The notes beneath the pieces were generated by a model, which had not been told where the DNA came from, did not search any database, and saw only the letters and a list, made by a program, of their open reading frames with translations. Position numbers and translations under genes: made by a program. A stretch of 64,000 nucleotides of DNA from assembly GCF_022370755.2 (NCBI RefSeq), contig NZ_CP092364.2, positions 4,650,001 to 4,714,000 on the forward strand, given 5' to 3'. The stretch comes from Mycolicibacterium goodii (GTDB lineage: Bacteria; Actinomycetota; Actinomycetes; Mycobacteriales; Mycobacteriaceae). Below, one piece after another: positions 7,971-17,047 of this stretch (positions are counted from its first letter, which is position 1; the number at the start of each line of letters is the position of its first letter).

Positions 7971-8651
7971 GTGACCATTGATCTGGCTCGTAGGGCAAAA
8001 CAACTCGCTGCGGTGGGTGTGGCCGTACTCGCGGTCGGCGCGTGCCGTGCGCAGACATCCGCCGAGGACGACGGTGCTCAGGTCGACGTCCTCGGCAGCA
8101 TGCTGGCCAGCGCGTCGGAGATCCACGCGATCATGGGTGTCGAGGTCCGCCCGAAGACCGCCTATCGGGTCCCGATGAAGAACGAGACGTTCGAGCCGAT
8201 CTCCCGGCAGGAATGCATGGTTGTGGTGGGGAACGCGATGGACTGGGTGTACCGCGACAGCGACTACCGGGAGTTCCGGGAGGCGCAGCTCAGCGACGAC
8301 GCCGACGACCTGGAGATCGATCAGGCCGTCGCGCGCTTCGACACCCCCGCCGCGGCCCGGGCGCTGGTGGACAGAACCGTCGCGATCTGGCGCCAGTGCG
8401 CGGGCGACGTACTGTCCTTCAGCTTCGACGGCGGCGCGACCCGAGAGATCCAGCGGCTGGCCACACCCAGTGTCGTCGACGGGGTCGATGTCACGCATGA
8501 CGAACCGATCGACACGACCGAAGGCGCCACGCGCCGCGCGATCCTCACCGCCGGCAACGTCGTCGTCGACATCCGGGTCACCGGCCACGACGTCGACGAC
8601 CGCGAGACCGTGCGGCTGGCCAAGACGATCGCGGGCCGCAACGCGCTGTGA
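7971..8651 (+). CDS. Lipoprotein with PknH-type extracellular sensor domain
   Basis: A 226-residue protein with start GTG 7971 after AGGAGGGG. The N-terminus is a lipoprotein signal ending in the lipobox VGAC (Cys near residue 25). The rest resembles the sensor domain found outside the membrane in the kinase PknH and in stand-alone mycobacterial lipoproteins. It has four Cys in the mature part or near it, and motifs such as QECMVVVGNAMDWVY and WRQCAGDV that fit the disulfide-bonded pattern of that family. It probably sits on the outer face of the cytoplasmic membrane and may bind a small ligand. It is convergent with the kinase gene at 8652, whose stop directly follows. Confidence 0.75.
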   Translation: MTIDLARRAKQLAAVGVAVLAVGACRAQTSAEDDGAQVDVLGSMLASASEIHAIMGVEVRPKTAYRVPMKNETFEPISRQECMVVVGNAMDWVYRDSDYREFREAQLSDDADDLEIDQAVARFDTPAAARALVDRTVAIWRQCAGDVLSFSFDGGATREIQRLATPSVVDGVDVTHDEPIDTTEGATRRAILTAGNVVVDIRVTGHDVDDRETVRLAKTIAGRNAL

Positions 8652-10478
8652 CTACCGGAACGCGCCGTTGATCACCGGCTGCGTGATCATCCCCTTCTCG
8701 ACACCCCACATGGTCGCGATGGTGCGGTACTCGCCGGTGTTCATCAGGTGCTCCAGCGCCTGGCGCAGCGGCTCGGCCAGGCCGGAGTCCTTGGCCACCG
8801 GCCAGCCGTAGGGCGCGGAGTCGAACATCTCACCGGCAGGCTTGAGCGCGCCGCCGGACAGCTTGATCGCGAACCCGGTGACCGGTGAGTCCGCGGTCAT
8901 GGCATCGATCTCCCCGGCGATCAGCGCAGCGGTCACCTCGTCCTGATGCGTGTGCACGACCTTCTCGATCGGCGGCAACCCGGCGGCCACGCACGCGTCG
9001 CTCTTGGCCGGGATCTCCTCGGTCTCCTGAATCGTGCTGTAGGCCACGCCAACCCGCAGCCCGCACGCCGCGTCGGGGTCCACCGAGGACCCGGCGCGCT
9101 GTGCCCACAGCGTGCCCGCCTGGAAGTAGGTGACGAAGTCGACGAGTTCCTCACGTTCGGCGGTGTCGGTGATCGACGACATGCCGACGTTGAAACTGCC
9201 GTCGCGCACCGATGGCAGGATGCCCTCGAAACCGGTCTCGCGAAGGTCGGGCACCAGTCCGAGCGTGCGCGTGACGGCCTTCATGAGGTCGACGTCGAAG
9301 CCGACGATCTCGCCGTCGGAGTTCTTGAACTCGTTGGGGGCATAGGGCACGTTGACGCCGATCACGAGCCGGCCCGTCTCGCGGATCTGCGCGGGTACCG
9401 TCGCGGCGATCTCGGGCACCGCACCCGTCGGCGCCTCGACCGGTCCCGTCGTCGATGCGGTGTCGGCCAGCGCGGGTTCACGTCCAGAGCCGCTGCCGTC
9501 GCGCAGCTGCCAGAAGCCCACCGACAGCAGCGCCGCCGCCAGTACCGTCACCCCCGCGATCACCGCGACCCGTCGTGGCACCCGTGAGTGTGCGCGTTGC
9601 GCCGTCGTCAAACGGTGCACGCGCTGCGCCGAGTGCCGTCCCGACCCACCAGACAGGCGCACCCGCGTCGTGAGCGCCGTGCGTGCCGCCGCCGCGAGAT
9701 CCCCCGCGGTCTGATAGCGCTTCGCGGGCTTCTTTGCCATGCCCTTGGCGATCACGTCGTCGAACGCCGCCAACCGCGGATCCTTGTCCGACGGCCGCGG
9801 CGGCGGCGACACCATGTGTCCCGCGATCTGCTGTTCGAGGCTGTCAGCGGGATAGGGCCGTGCGCCGGTGAGACATTCGTACAACACGCACGCCAGCGCA
9901 TAGATGTCCGAGCGCGGATCGACCTTGCCCGCGTCGAACCGCTCGGGCGCCATGTAAGCCAGCGTGCCCAACGTGCTGCCCGCGGTGGTCATGCCCGCCT
10001 CGCCCGCGCTGCGGGCCAGCCCGAAGTCGATGAGGTAGACGAAGTCGTTGTCGGTGATGAGGATGTTCGACGGTTTGACGTCACGGTGGATCAGCCCGGC
10101 CTGGTGTGCTGCGTCGAGGGCCATCGCGACCTGCTCGATCATGTTCACCACGAATGTCGGGTCCAGCGGTTTGTCGGCCTTGGACAGCATGGTGCCGAGA
10201 TTGCGGCCTTCGATGAGCCGCATGTCGAGGTACAGCCGGCCGTCGATCTCGCCGAAGCCGTGGATCGGCACGACATGTGGATCGTTGACGCCGGCCGCGG
10301 CGTGCGATTCCCGCTTGAACCGGTCCTGGAACGAGGTGTCCTGCGCCAGATGCGGTGGCAGAACCTTGAGGGCCACGATCCGGTCGGTGTTGGTGTCGTA
10401 GGCCTGATAGACCTCTCCCATGCCACCCCGGCCGATCAGCTTTTGCAGCTGATAGTGCCCGAATGGTGTCGCGTCCAC
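8652..10478 (-). CDS. Ser/Thr protein kinase fused to an extracellular amino-acid-binding domain
   Basis: A 608-residue membrane receptor kinase. Residues 8-270 form a complete Hanks-type kinase: glycine loop GRGGMGEVY, Lys38, HRDVKPSN with Asp133, DFG at 151-153, and a GTLAYMAPE activation segment. A single transmembrane helix follows at about 303-323. Residues about 365-600 resemble family-3 solute-binding proteins of polar amino-acid ABC transporters (VIGVNVPYAPNEF, IVGFDVDLMKAV, and later VGVAYSTIQE). The binding domain faces outward, so the simplest model is that an external amino acid or related ligand sets kinase activity. No transporter permease is encoded here, which separates it from normal uptake systems. 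It is divergent from the gene at 10701. Confidence 0.9.
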   Translation of the reverse strand: MDATPFGHYQLQKLIGRGGMGEVYQAYDTNTDRIVALKVLPPHLAQDTSFQDRFKRESHAAAGVNDPHVVPIHGFGEIDGRLYLDMRLIEGRNLGTMLSKADKPLDPTFVVNMIEQVAMALDAAHQAGLIHRDVKPSNILITDNDFVYLIDFGLARSAGEAGMTTAGSTLGTLAYMAPERFDAGKVDPRSDIYALACVLYECLTGARPYPADSLEQQIAGHMVSPPPRPSDKDPRLAAFDDVIAKGMAKKPAKRYQTAGDLAAAARTALTTRVRLSGGSGRHSAQRVHRLTTAQRAHSRVPRRVAVIAGVTVLAAALLSVGFWQLRDGSGSGREPALADTASTTGPVEAPTGAVPEIAATVPAQIRETGRLVIGVNVPYAPNEFKNSDGEIVGFDVDLMKAVTRTLGLVPDLRETGFEGILPSVRDGSFNVGMSSITDTAEREELVDFVTYFQAGTLWAQRAGSSVDPDAACGLRVGVAYSTIQETEEIPAKSDACVAAGLPPIEKVVHTHQDEVTAALIAGEIDAMTADSPVTGFAIKLSGGALKPAGEMFDSAPYGWPVAKDSGLAEPLRQALEHLMNTGEYRTIATMWGVEKGMITQPVINGAFR

Positions 10479-10700
10479 CGTTTACTCCTCGGGGGCGGCC
10501 TATTCGGCACGTCAATTTTGGCTTGATCGAAGTTACCTCACGTTCGCTGCATCTGTAGACCTCGATCACAGTGCCTCGCCGAAATTCGCCGTCATCAGTG
10601 ACAGATGTGACCGATGTGGTTTCGTGACTGCGCACAACAAGGTCAATCACCGCCATCGCACGATCACCCGGCTACCTTGGTGCGAGCCGAAAGGGGGATT
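10479..10700. promoter_or_regulatory. Divergent promoter region between kinase-SBP and UPF0104 genes
   Basis: This 222-base gap must hold the promoters of both the kinase fusion (minus strand) and the membrane protein (plus strand, ribosome binding site AAAGGGGG before 10701). I see no convincing operator or hairpin in it. Confidence 0.4.
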
Positions 10701-13076
10701 ATGCGCGTTGACGGGCGGGACATCGTTGTCACCGGGAAGTTGCTGCAACCCATGTCCCGGCGCACCAACGACATCCTGCGTCTCGCGCTCGCCGCCCTGT
10801 TCCTCGCCACCGTCATCGCGAGCTCGCTGATCACCCGCTACGAGTGGGTGGCCCTCGAGCGGTCGATCTCCGAGGTCGTCGGCGTCCTCACCCCCACGCA
10901 GTCCAACCTCGTCTACCTGGCGTACGGCATCGCGATCGTGGCGTTGCCGTTCGTGATCCTGGTCAGCCTGATCTTCTCCCGGCAGTGGAAACTGCTGGGC
11001 GCGTACGCCGCCGCGGGCCTCATCACGATGCTGTCGCTGTCCATCACGGGCAACGGCATCGCCGCGCCGCAGTGGCACTTCGATCTCGGTGACCGCCTCG
11101 ACAGCCAACTCTCACAGTTCCTCGACGATCCGCGCTGGATCGGCATGCTCGCCGCCGTGCTCACGGTGTCCGGGCCGTGGCTGCCGCGTCGGCTGCGCCG
11201 ATGGTGGTGGGCGCTGCTGCTGGCGTTCGTGCCCATCCATCTCGTCGTCAGTGCCGTGGTCCCGGCCCGATCCCTGCTCGGTCTGGCAGCGGGCTGGTTC
11301 GTCGGTGCGCTCGTGGTGTGGGTCGTCGGCACCCCGGCATTGGAGGTTCCGCTCGACGGCGCCGTGCGGGCGCTGACGCGGCGCGGGTTTCAGGTGTCGT
11401 CGTTCACGGTCGTGCGGCCCGCCGGCGCCGGGCCGCTGCTGCTCGACGCCGCGTCACAGGATCCCGACTCGACGGCCGTCGTCGAGTTGTACGGGCCGAA
11501 TCAGCGCAGCGGCGGCGCGTTCCGCCAGTTGTGGCGCAAGGTCCGGTTCCGCAGCGACGAGACCGCACCCCTGCAGACCTCGATGCGCCGCGCGGTCGAG
11601 CACCGCGCGCTGATGGCGATCGCGATCGGTGACCTGGGGCTCTCCAGCACGTCGACGATGTCGGTGGCCGCGCTCGACCGCGGCTGGACGCTGTACGCAC
11701 ACAACCGCAAACGCGGCACTCCACTGGACCAGTGCACCGACGAGGCCACGGTCGGGCGCGTGTGGAACGCCCTGCGCATGCTGCACGACCACCAGATCTC
11801 CCACGGCGACCTGCGCAGCAAGGAGATCACCGTCGAGGACGGCGCCGTGCTGTTCGGTGGATTCGGCAACGCCGAATACGGCGCCACCGACGCCCAATTG
11901 CAGTCCGACATCGCGCAACTGCTGGTCACCACGACCGCGCTGTACGACGCGCCGTCGGCCGTAGGCGCCGCGATCAAGGCGTTCGGCCGCGACACCGTGC
12001 TCACCGCGTCGCGCCGGCTCACCAAAGCCGCTGTGCCCGCTGGGGTGCGCGCCGCGGTGCCCGACGCCAAAGAGGTGATGGCTCGTGCCCGCGACGAGGT
12101 CAAACACCAGACCGGGGCCGACCAGATCGAGGCCGAGACCATCACCCGGTTCACCCGCACCCAGGTGATCCAGCTGGTGCTGCTGATCGCACTGGTGTAT
12201 GTGGCCTACCCGTTCATCAGCACCGTGCCGACCTTCTTCTCCGAACTGCGCACCGCCAACTGGTGGTGGGCGCTACTGGGCCTCATGGTCTCGGCTCTCA
12301 CCTACGTCGGGGCCGCGGCGGCCCTGTGGGCGTGCGCCGACGGACTCGTGAGCTTCCGCCACCTGTCGATCATGCAGATTGCCAACACCTTTGCCGCGAC
12401 CACCACACCGGCCGGTGTCGGCGGTCTGGCTTTGAGCACCCGTTTCCTGCAGAAGGGCGGGCTGAGCACCATGCGCGCGACAGCGGCCGTCGCGCTACAG
12501 CAGTCGGTACAGGTGATCGTGCACGTGATCCTGCTGATCTTCTTTTCCACGATGGCAGGCGCATCGGCGGACCTGTCGCACTTCGTGCCCAGTGCGACCA
12601 TCCTGTATCTCATCGCCGGTCTCGCGCTCGGTCTCGTCGGCGCGTTCCTCGCGGTGCCGAAATTGCGCCGCTGGCTCGCGTCGGCCGTGCGGCCCAAGCT
12701 GGAAGAGGTTTGGGACGATCTCGTCAAACTCGCCCGCGAACCGAAACGCCTGGTGCTCATCGTCCTCGGCGCGGCGGGCACCACTCTCGGTGCGGCACTG
12801 GCACTCTGGGCCAGCGTCGAGGCGTTCGGCGGCGACACCTCGTTCGTCACGGTCACGGTCGTCACGATGATCGGCGGCACCCTCGCCTCCGCCGCGCCCA
12901 CGCCCGGTGGTGTCGGCGCCGTCGAGGCGGCCTTGATCGGTGGCCTTGCGGCCTTCGGTGTGCCTGCGGCGATCGGCGTGCCCGCGGTGTTGCTCTACCG
13001 CGTGCTGACCTGCTGGCTGCCGGTGTTCGTCGGCTGGCCCGTCATGCGGTGGCTGACGAAGAACGACATGATCTAG
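10701..13076 (+). CDS. UPF0104/LPG-synthase-type membrane protein with internal pseudokinase segment
   Basis: A 791-residue polytopic membrane protein, start ATG 10701 with AAAGGGGGATT just upstream. Residues about 15-215 carry several membrane helices. The C-terminal third (about 490-790) is the multi-helix region shared with YbhN/UPF0104 and the flippase part of MprF. Between them is a cytoplasmic segment that looks like a decayed kinase: HGDLR at 368-372 in place of HRDxxxxN, without the Asn, and FGGFG at 385-389 in place of DFG. It probably cannot transfer phosphate but could bind a nucleotide or a partner. The divergent neighbour is an active-looking receptor kinase, so a kinase/pseudokinase link is attractive but unproven. 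The membrane part may move a lipid. Confidence 0.78.
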   Translation: MRVDGRDIVVTGKLLQPMSRRTNDILRLALAALFLATVIASSLITRYEWVALERSISEVVGVLTPTQSNLVYLAYGIAIVALPFVILVSLIFSRQWKLLGAYAAAGLITMLSLSITGNGIAAPQWHFDLGDRLDSQLSQFLDDPRWIGMLAAVLTVSGPWLPRRLRRWWWALLLAFVPIHLVVSAVVPARSLLGLAAGWFVGALVVWVVGTPALEVPLDGAVRALTRRGFQVSSFTVVRPAGAGPLLLDAASQDPDSTAVVELYGPNQRSGGAFRQLWRKVRFRSDETAPLQTSMRRAVEHRALMAIAIGDLGLSSTSTMSVAALDRGWTLYAHNRKRGTPLDQCTDEATVGRVWNALRMLHDHQISHGDLRSKEITVEDGAVLFGGFGNAEYGATDAQLQSDIAQLLVTTTALYDAPSAVGAAIKAFGRDTVLTASRRLTKAAVPAGVRAAVPDAKEVMARARDEVKHQTGADQIEAETITRFTRTQVIQLVLLIALVYVAYPFISTVPTFFSELRTANWWWALLGLMVSALTYVGAAAALWACADGLVSFRHLSIMQIANTFAATTTPAGVGGLALSTRFLQKGGLSTMRATAAVALQQSVQVIVHVILLIFFSTMAGASADLSHFVPSATILYLIAGLALGLVGAFLAVPKLRRWLASAVRPKLEEVWDDLVKLAREPKRLVLIVLGAAGTTLGAALALWASVEAFGGDTSFVTVTVVTMIGGTLASAAPTPGGVGAVEAALIGGLAAFGVPAAIGVPAVLLYRVLTCWLPVFVGWPVMRWLTKNDMI

Positions 13077-13165
13077 CGGTTGGGTCGCCGAGCGTGCACT
13101 TGGCGCAAGACGGCCTCGGAAATGGCGTCCCGCATGACGGTGGTGGGATGCGATGATCAGGAGTC

Positions 13166-15145
13166 ATGGATCGCGCAGACCTCGTCCGCCGTGCCGATGG
13201 CCTGCTCTTTGACCTGGGCAAGCTGCGCGCTGAGATCGCCGCCAACGTCCGCGCCAACACCGACGTGGTGGTGGAACGCGCACTGCAGTCGACGCCGCTG
13301 GCCGGTGTGCGCCCCTACCTGACACCCGGCACCCGGATCAGCGCGCTGCTCAATTCGGAGTACCGCACCGTCGCCGACGTTCACACCGTGCCGGCGCGCC
13401 TGCTCACCCAGCTGCCCGGCGTCGACATCGCGACGGCGCAGGCGGTCCAGGCCGCCGCGCAGGTGATGGCCGACCGTGTCCGCGCGACCACCCGGCCCCG
13501 GCTGGACCGCGATTCCGAGGCCGACACCGCCCTGCTGGCCGATCTGTTGATCCTGATCAAGGCCACTCCCCCGGCCAAGCAACTGCGGCGGATCCTGCCG
13601 AAGGTGCGTACGCGTGTCGAGGCGTCGCACGGCAACGGTCGGCGGCGCCGTGAACCGACGGCGCCTGATGAGCCGGATCCGTTGCTGGACAAGATCGTCG
13701 AACTCATCGAGCAGATCGAGAGCGCCCACGAACCCGAGACCGACGTCTGGGCCGGTTACCGCCGCGACGGCGCCGAGATCGACCGGCTTCTGGTCGAGTT
13801 CTCCTCGGGGACAACCGATGTCGATGCCGCCCGGGGGTTCGTCGGTGCCGAGGTGGCCGAGGAGGCTTCGCAGGTCAGCCTGGACCGGTCTTTGGTGCGC
13901 ACCGAGTTGCGCAGTTACCAGCTGTTCGGTGCGCAGTACGCGTTGGCACGACGACGGGTGCTGCTGTGCGACGAACTGGGGCTCGGCAAAACCCTGCAAG
14001 CCCTCGCTGTCGCCGCGCATCTGGCGGCCGCGGAGGCCATGCGGCACACCCTGGTGATCTGCCCGGCCGATACCAGCATCGGCTGGGCAGAGGAGACCGT
14101 CAAACACACCTGGCTGACACCGCTGGAGATCCGCGGCCGCCGACGCGATGAACGCTTGGACGAGTGGAAAGACAAGGGCGGCTTGGCAATTGTCACATTC
14201 AGCGCGTTGACGAAGCTGACGTTGCCGGCACGGCCTGGGCTGGTGATCGTCGACGAGGCCCACCTGTTGCGTGACCCGAAGTCAGACCGTGCGCGCGTCG
14301 TGCGCAATGTGCTGACCGCCGACAGTGCCGTGTTGTTCCTTTCCGGTGTGCCGCTGCACAACCGCATCGAGGGCTTCCGGCATCTTGCCGACTTCCTGCA
14401 ACCCGAGGTCGCTGCCAAGGCGCCACCGAATGCCGGGGCGCAGGGCTCCATCGCCTTCCGCCGCACGGCTGACCGGGTGTATCTGCGTCGCGACTACCGC
14501 GACGTCGTCGACGAACTGCCACAACGCATTTCCACTGACGAATGGGTGCGGTTCACCGGTGAGGACCGCATCCGCTACCGACAGGCCGTGAACGGTGGCA
14601 ACTTCTCCGCGATCCGTCGGGCTGCTTGGCCGTCAGGGTCCCCGTCGCCGTCGGCCAAGCTCGACCGGCTCATCGAGTTGACCAACGAGGCCCACATCGA
14701 CGGGGCGCGCGTCGTGGTGCTGTCTCATTTCTCCGGCGTCCTCGAGGTCATCCGAAAGACATTGCCAGGGGCGGTTTTCGGTCCGTTGGACGAATCAGTG
14801 CCGGATCGGCAGGCGATGCTCGACGCGTTTGCGACGGCGCGGGGACCGGCGACGCTGCTGGCTCAGCTCGACGTGGGCCCGCTCGATCTGCGCCAGTTGA
14901 CCATGCCGCTGGTGGTCATCGTGACCGAACCCCAATGGCAGCCCCGCGCCGAGCGACGCATGATCGGACGCACGCAACGCCTCAGCGATCTGCACACCGT
15001 GCGGGTGCACCGTCTGTTGGCGCGCAGCAGTATCGACGAGCCGATACGCCGGCTCGCCCACAACCCCGACCAGCCGCCACCGCACCAGGACGAGATGGTG
15101 CGTGCCGAGCAGATGCGACTGGCCAGGCTGAACCGACCACGCTAG
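13166..15145 (+). CDS. SNF2/DEAD-like ATPase
   Basis: A 659-residue protein with start ATG 13166, and CAGGAG upstream. Residues 1-230 are helical and of no recognised family. The motor follows: a Q-like segment RSYQLFGAQYAL, Walker A DELGLGKT at 269-276, Walker B DEAH at 363-366, and near the C-terminus a motif-VI-like stretch MIGRTQRL. This order is typical of SNF2-type double-stranded DNA translocases. The second RecA lobe is short and diverged. There is no nuclease, methylase or toxin partner next to it, so it is not obviously part of a defence island. It could act in DNA or chromatin remodelling; the role is unknown. Confidence 0.75.
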   Translation: MDRADLVRRADGLLFDLGKLRAEIAANVRANTDVVVERALQSTPLAGVRPYLTPGTRISALLNSEYRTVADVHTVPARLLTQLPGVDIATAQAVQAAAQVMADRVRATTRPRLDRDSEADTALLADLLILIKATPPAKQLRRILPKVRTRVEASHGNGRRRREPTAPDEPDPLLDKIVELIEQIESAHEPETDVWAGYRRDGAEIDRLLVEFSSGTTDVDAARGFVGAEVAEEASQVSLDRSLVRTELRSYQLFGAQYALARRRVLLCDELGLGKTLQALAVAAHLAAAEAMRHTLVICPADTSIGWAEETVKHTWLTPLEIRGRRRDERLDEWKDKGGLAIVTFSALTKLTLPARPGLVIVDEAHLLRDPKSDRARVVRNVLTADSAVLFLSGVPLHNRIEGFRHLADFLQPEVAAKAPPNAGAQGSIAFRRTADRVYLRRDYRDVVDELPQRISTDEWVRFTGEDRIRYRQAVNGGNFSAIRRAAWPSGSPSPSAKLDRLIELTNEAHIDGARVVVLSHFSGVLEVIRKTLPGAVFGPLDESVPDRQAMLDAFATARGPATLLAQLDVGPLDLRQLTMPLVVIVTEPQWQPRAERRMIGRTQRLSDLHTVRVHRLLARSSIDEPIRRLAHNPDQPPPHQDEMVRAEQMRLARLNRPR

Positions 15146-15151
15146 ATCCGC

Positions 15152-16405
15152 TCAGCCCCAAGGCTTCGGCTCGTGGAAGCGGTTGATGATCGGGATGCGC
15201 TCGATGATGCGGTCACGCAGGCGTGGCTGCGGATACGTCACCGGCGGCGGTGGTGGAGGCGGAATGAATGCCGGCGGAGGCGGTGGCACGTATGCCGGCG
15301 CCGGGGGCACATAGGCAGGCTCGGGGGCTGGGGCCTCGGGTGCCGGTGGCACGTAGGCCGGCGGCTCGGCGACGGGGACGTTGTTCACCTCGGCCACCGG
15401 CGCCGGGGCCGCCTCAGGTGCCGGTGCGGCCGGAGCGGGAGCTGCTTCGGGAGCCGGTGCGGCCGGAGCGGGAGCCGCCTCGGGAGCCGGGACGGCTTCG
15501 GGTGCCGGGGCAGGCGCGGCGGGCGGCTTCGGGCGCGGCGCCGCGGCAGGCGTCGCAGGTTTGGCGGCCGGGACCGAATTGCCGGCCTCGGCGACCTCGG
15601 CCGCCGGTGCGACCGCGCCCGGATGCAGTTGGATGCCGACGGCAGCGGAGGTGGCGACGACGAGCGTCACCACGGCCGCGCCGAGCACCGAGGTCAGCAC
15701 TCCGACCTTCGTCAGGTGCAGGCGCTTGGGCTCGTCGGCGGGGGTGTTCACGGCCAGCGCCGCGGCCAGTGCGGCGCCGCGCGGGTATGCGAGGTCGGCC
15801 TCGGCCGCGGAGACGACGGGCACGGTCGCCGTCTCGGCCAGCGAAGCGACGATCAGGTCGTCACACTCGGAGCCGAGCAGGAAGATCCCGTCGGTGTGTC
15901 CGCCCGTGGCTTCTTGCAGGACGGCCTTGAGGTTCTCGATGAGTTCCGCGGAGGAGTCGTCACCGGGTGTGCGCGCGATCCGGTCCGCGGACACCGCGTC
16001 CGCGGTGACGGTCGCCGCGACGGCCGCGTCGGACTCGATGATGCAGACGGCGATGTCGTCGTGGCCCGTGATCTCCGCGATGCCGCTGGCGAGGATGCCC
16101 GCAGCCTCGACCTCGGAGACCGCGAAGACGTTGGTGTGGCCCCAGGACTCCAGTGCACCCATGACGTGGCCGGCGAGTGCGGCGGCGTCGCTCGTCCAGG
16201 TGACGCCGATGGCGTGGATGCGGTTGCGACCGTCGGCCACGGTGTCGTCGACCAGTCCGCGCAGGAGCCCATCCGGCTCGTAGGCGGCGGCGTCGTCCAC
16301 CGCGATGGCTCCCCGGTCGACGGGGTTCCCTGCGCCCGTCGTCCCTTCGACGAGCACCCATCGAATGGCTCTCGACGTCATCGCGAGGCCGAGCACGAGG
16401 TCCAT
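15152..16405 (-). CDS. Pro/Ala-rich membrane protein (DUF7159-like), copy 1
   Basis: A 417-residue protein. The N-terminal domain (about 1-215) begins MDLVLGLAMTS and is shared with the larger protein at 23745. One transmembrane helix lies at about 230-255 (VLTSVLGAAVVTLVVATSAAVG). The remainder is an extracellular Pro/Ala/Glu tail with APAPEAAPAPAA-type repeats followed by YVPPAP and poly-Pro blocks and a short basic end. The N-terminal opening is reminiscent of actin-like ATPase folds, but I cannot confirm nucleotide-binding motifs. Surface or cell-wall-spanning structure is likely from the composition. The gene is convergent with the SNF2 gene. Confidence 0.65.
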   Translation of the reverse strand: MDLVLGLAMTSRAIRWVLVEGTTGAGNPVDRGAIAVDDAAAYEPDGLLRGLVDDTVADGRNRIHAIGVTWTSDAAALAGHVMGALESWGHTNVFAVSEVEAAGILASGIAEITGHDDIAVCIIESDAAVAATVTADAVSADRIARTPGDDSSAELIENLKAVLQEATGGHTDGIFLLGSECDDLIVASLAETATVPVVSAAEADLAYPRGAALAAALAVNTPADEPKRLHLTKVGVLTSVLGAAVVTLVVATSAAVGIQLHPGAVAPAAEVAEAGNSVPAAKPATPAAAPRPKPPAAPAPAPEAVPAPEAAPAPAAPAPEAAPAPAAPAPEAAPAPVAEVNNVPVAEPPAYVPPAPEAPAPEPAYVPPAPAYVPPPPPAFIPPPPPPPVTYPQPRLRDRIIERIPIINRFHEPKPWG

Positions 16406-16562
16406 ACGATCCCCCGATCTGGCTGATTCTCAGTAACTGAGGCTACCGGTGTGACGCCGCTTACTCGCGCTTACTGGGGGCATACCGATCGGACCTGCTG
16501 TTCACGACTTGCCGCGCGCCACGGCTGCACCGGTCACCAGGCCGGTCAATAGGCTCATGGGT

Positions 16563-17003
16563 ATGAGGCGTATCGCCGCCGTGGCGGCTGCAGGATTCCT
16601 GCTCACCGGCTGTGCGATCGAGGGCACCCCCGTCGCCGCGCCCGTCGACGACGAATGGCGTGACGCGGTGGCCCAGGCTGTCGCCGGCCTGGGTGGCCAG
16701 CTCGGACCGATCAGCGACGCAATGGGCACCAAGGACTATCTGAAGCTGCAGTCGGCCTGTGCGGATCTGCGCAGCTACGTCGACAAGGCCAAACGCAAGG
16801 TGCTGCCCGGCCCCGATATGCACGTCAACGAGGCGCTGCGGGACGGCTTCGACGGATATCGCAGCATGGCCGAGCAGTGCATGACGCTGACGGCGTCGTC
16901 CTCCCCGACGCAGCTCAGGAAGTTCTCCGACACCATCGACGGCGCCGACAAACGCATCAAGGACGGACTCGAACTCCTCGGCATCGAGATCCCCAGGCGA
17001 TGA
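16563..17003 (+). CDS. Small lipoprotein of unknown function
   Basis: A 146-residue product with a clear lipoprotein signal: MRRIAAVAAAG, hydrophobic core, lipobox LTGC with Cys near residue 17. The mature domain is alpha-helical in appearance, with two further Cys (ACADL and EQCMTL) spaced for a disulfide. The start may be ATG 16563 or the in-frame ATG six bases earlier. I do not recognise a specific family. The hairpin at 17010-17037 ends its transcript. Confidence 0.65.
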   Translation: MRRIAAVAAAGFLLTGCAIEGTPVAAPVDDEWRDAVAQAVAGLGGQLGPISDAMGTKDYLKLQSACADLRSYVDKAKRKVLPGPDMHVNEALRDGFDGYRSMAEQCMTLTASSSPTQLRKFSDTIDGADKRIKDGLELLGIEIPRR

Positions 17004-17009
17004 GCGAGC

Positions 17010-17037
17010 GGGGGTGACGGTCGAAACCGCCACCCCC
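17010..17037. terminator. Hairpin between the lipoprotein and rsr genes
   Basis: Arms GGGGGTGACGGT (17010-17021) and ACCGCCACCCCC (17026-17037) pair with one mismatch around loop CGAA. It lies between convergent genes and can serve both strands, though it lacks a T tract. Confidence 0.6.
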
Positions 17038-17047
17038 GCCCGTGCCA

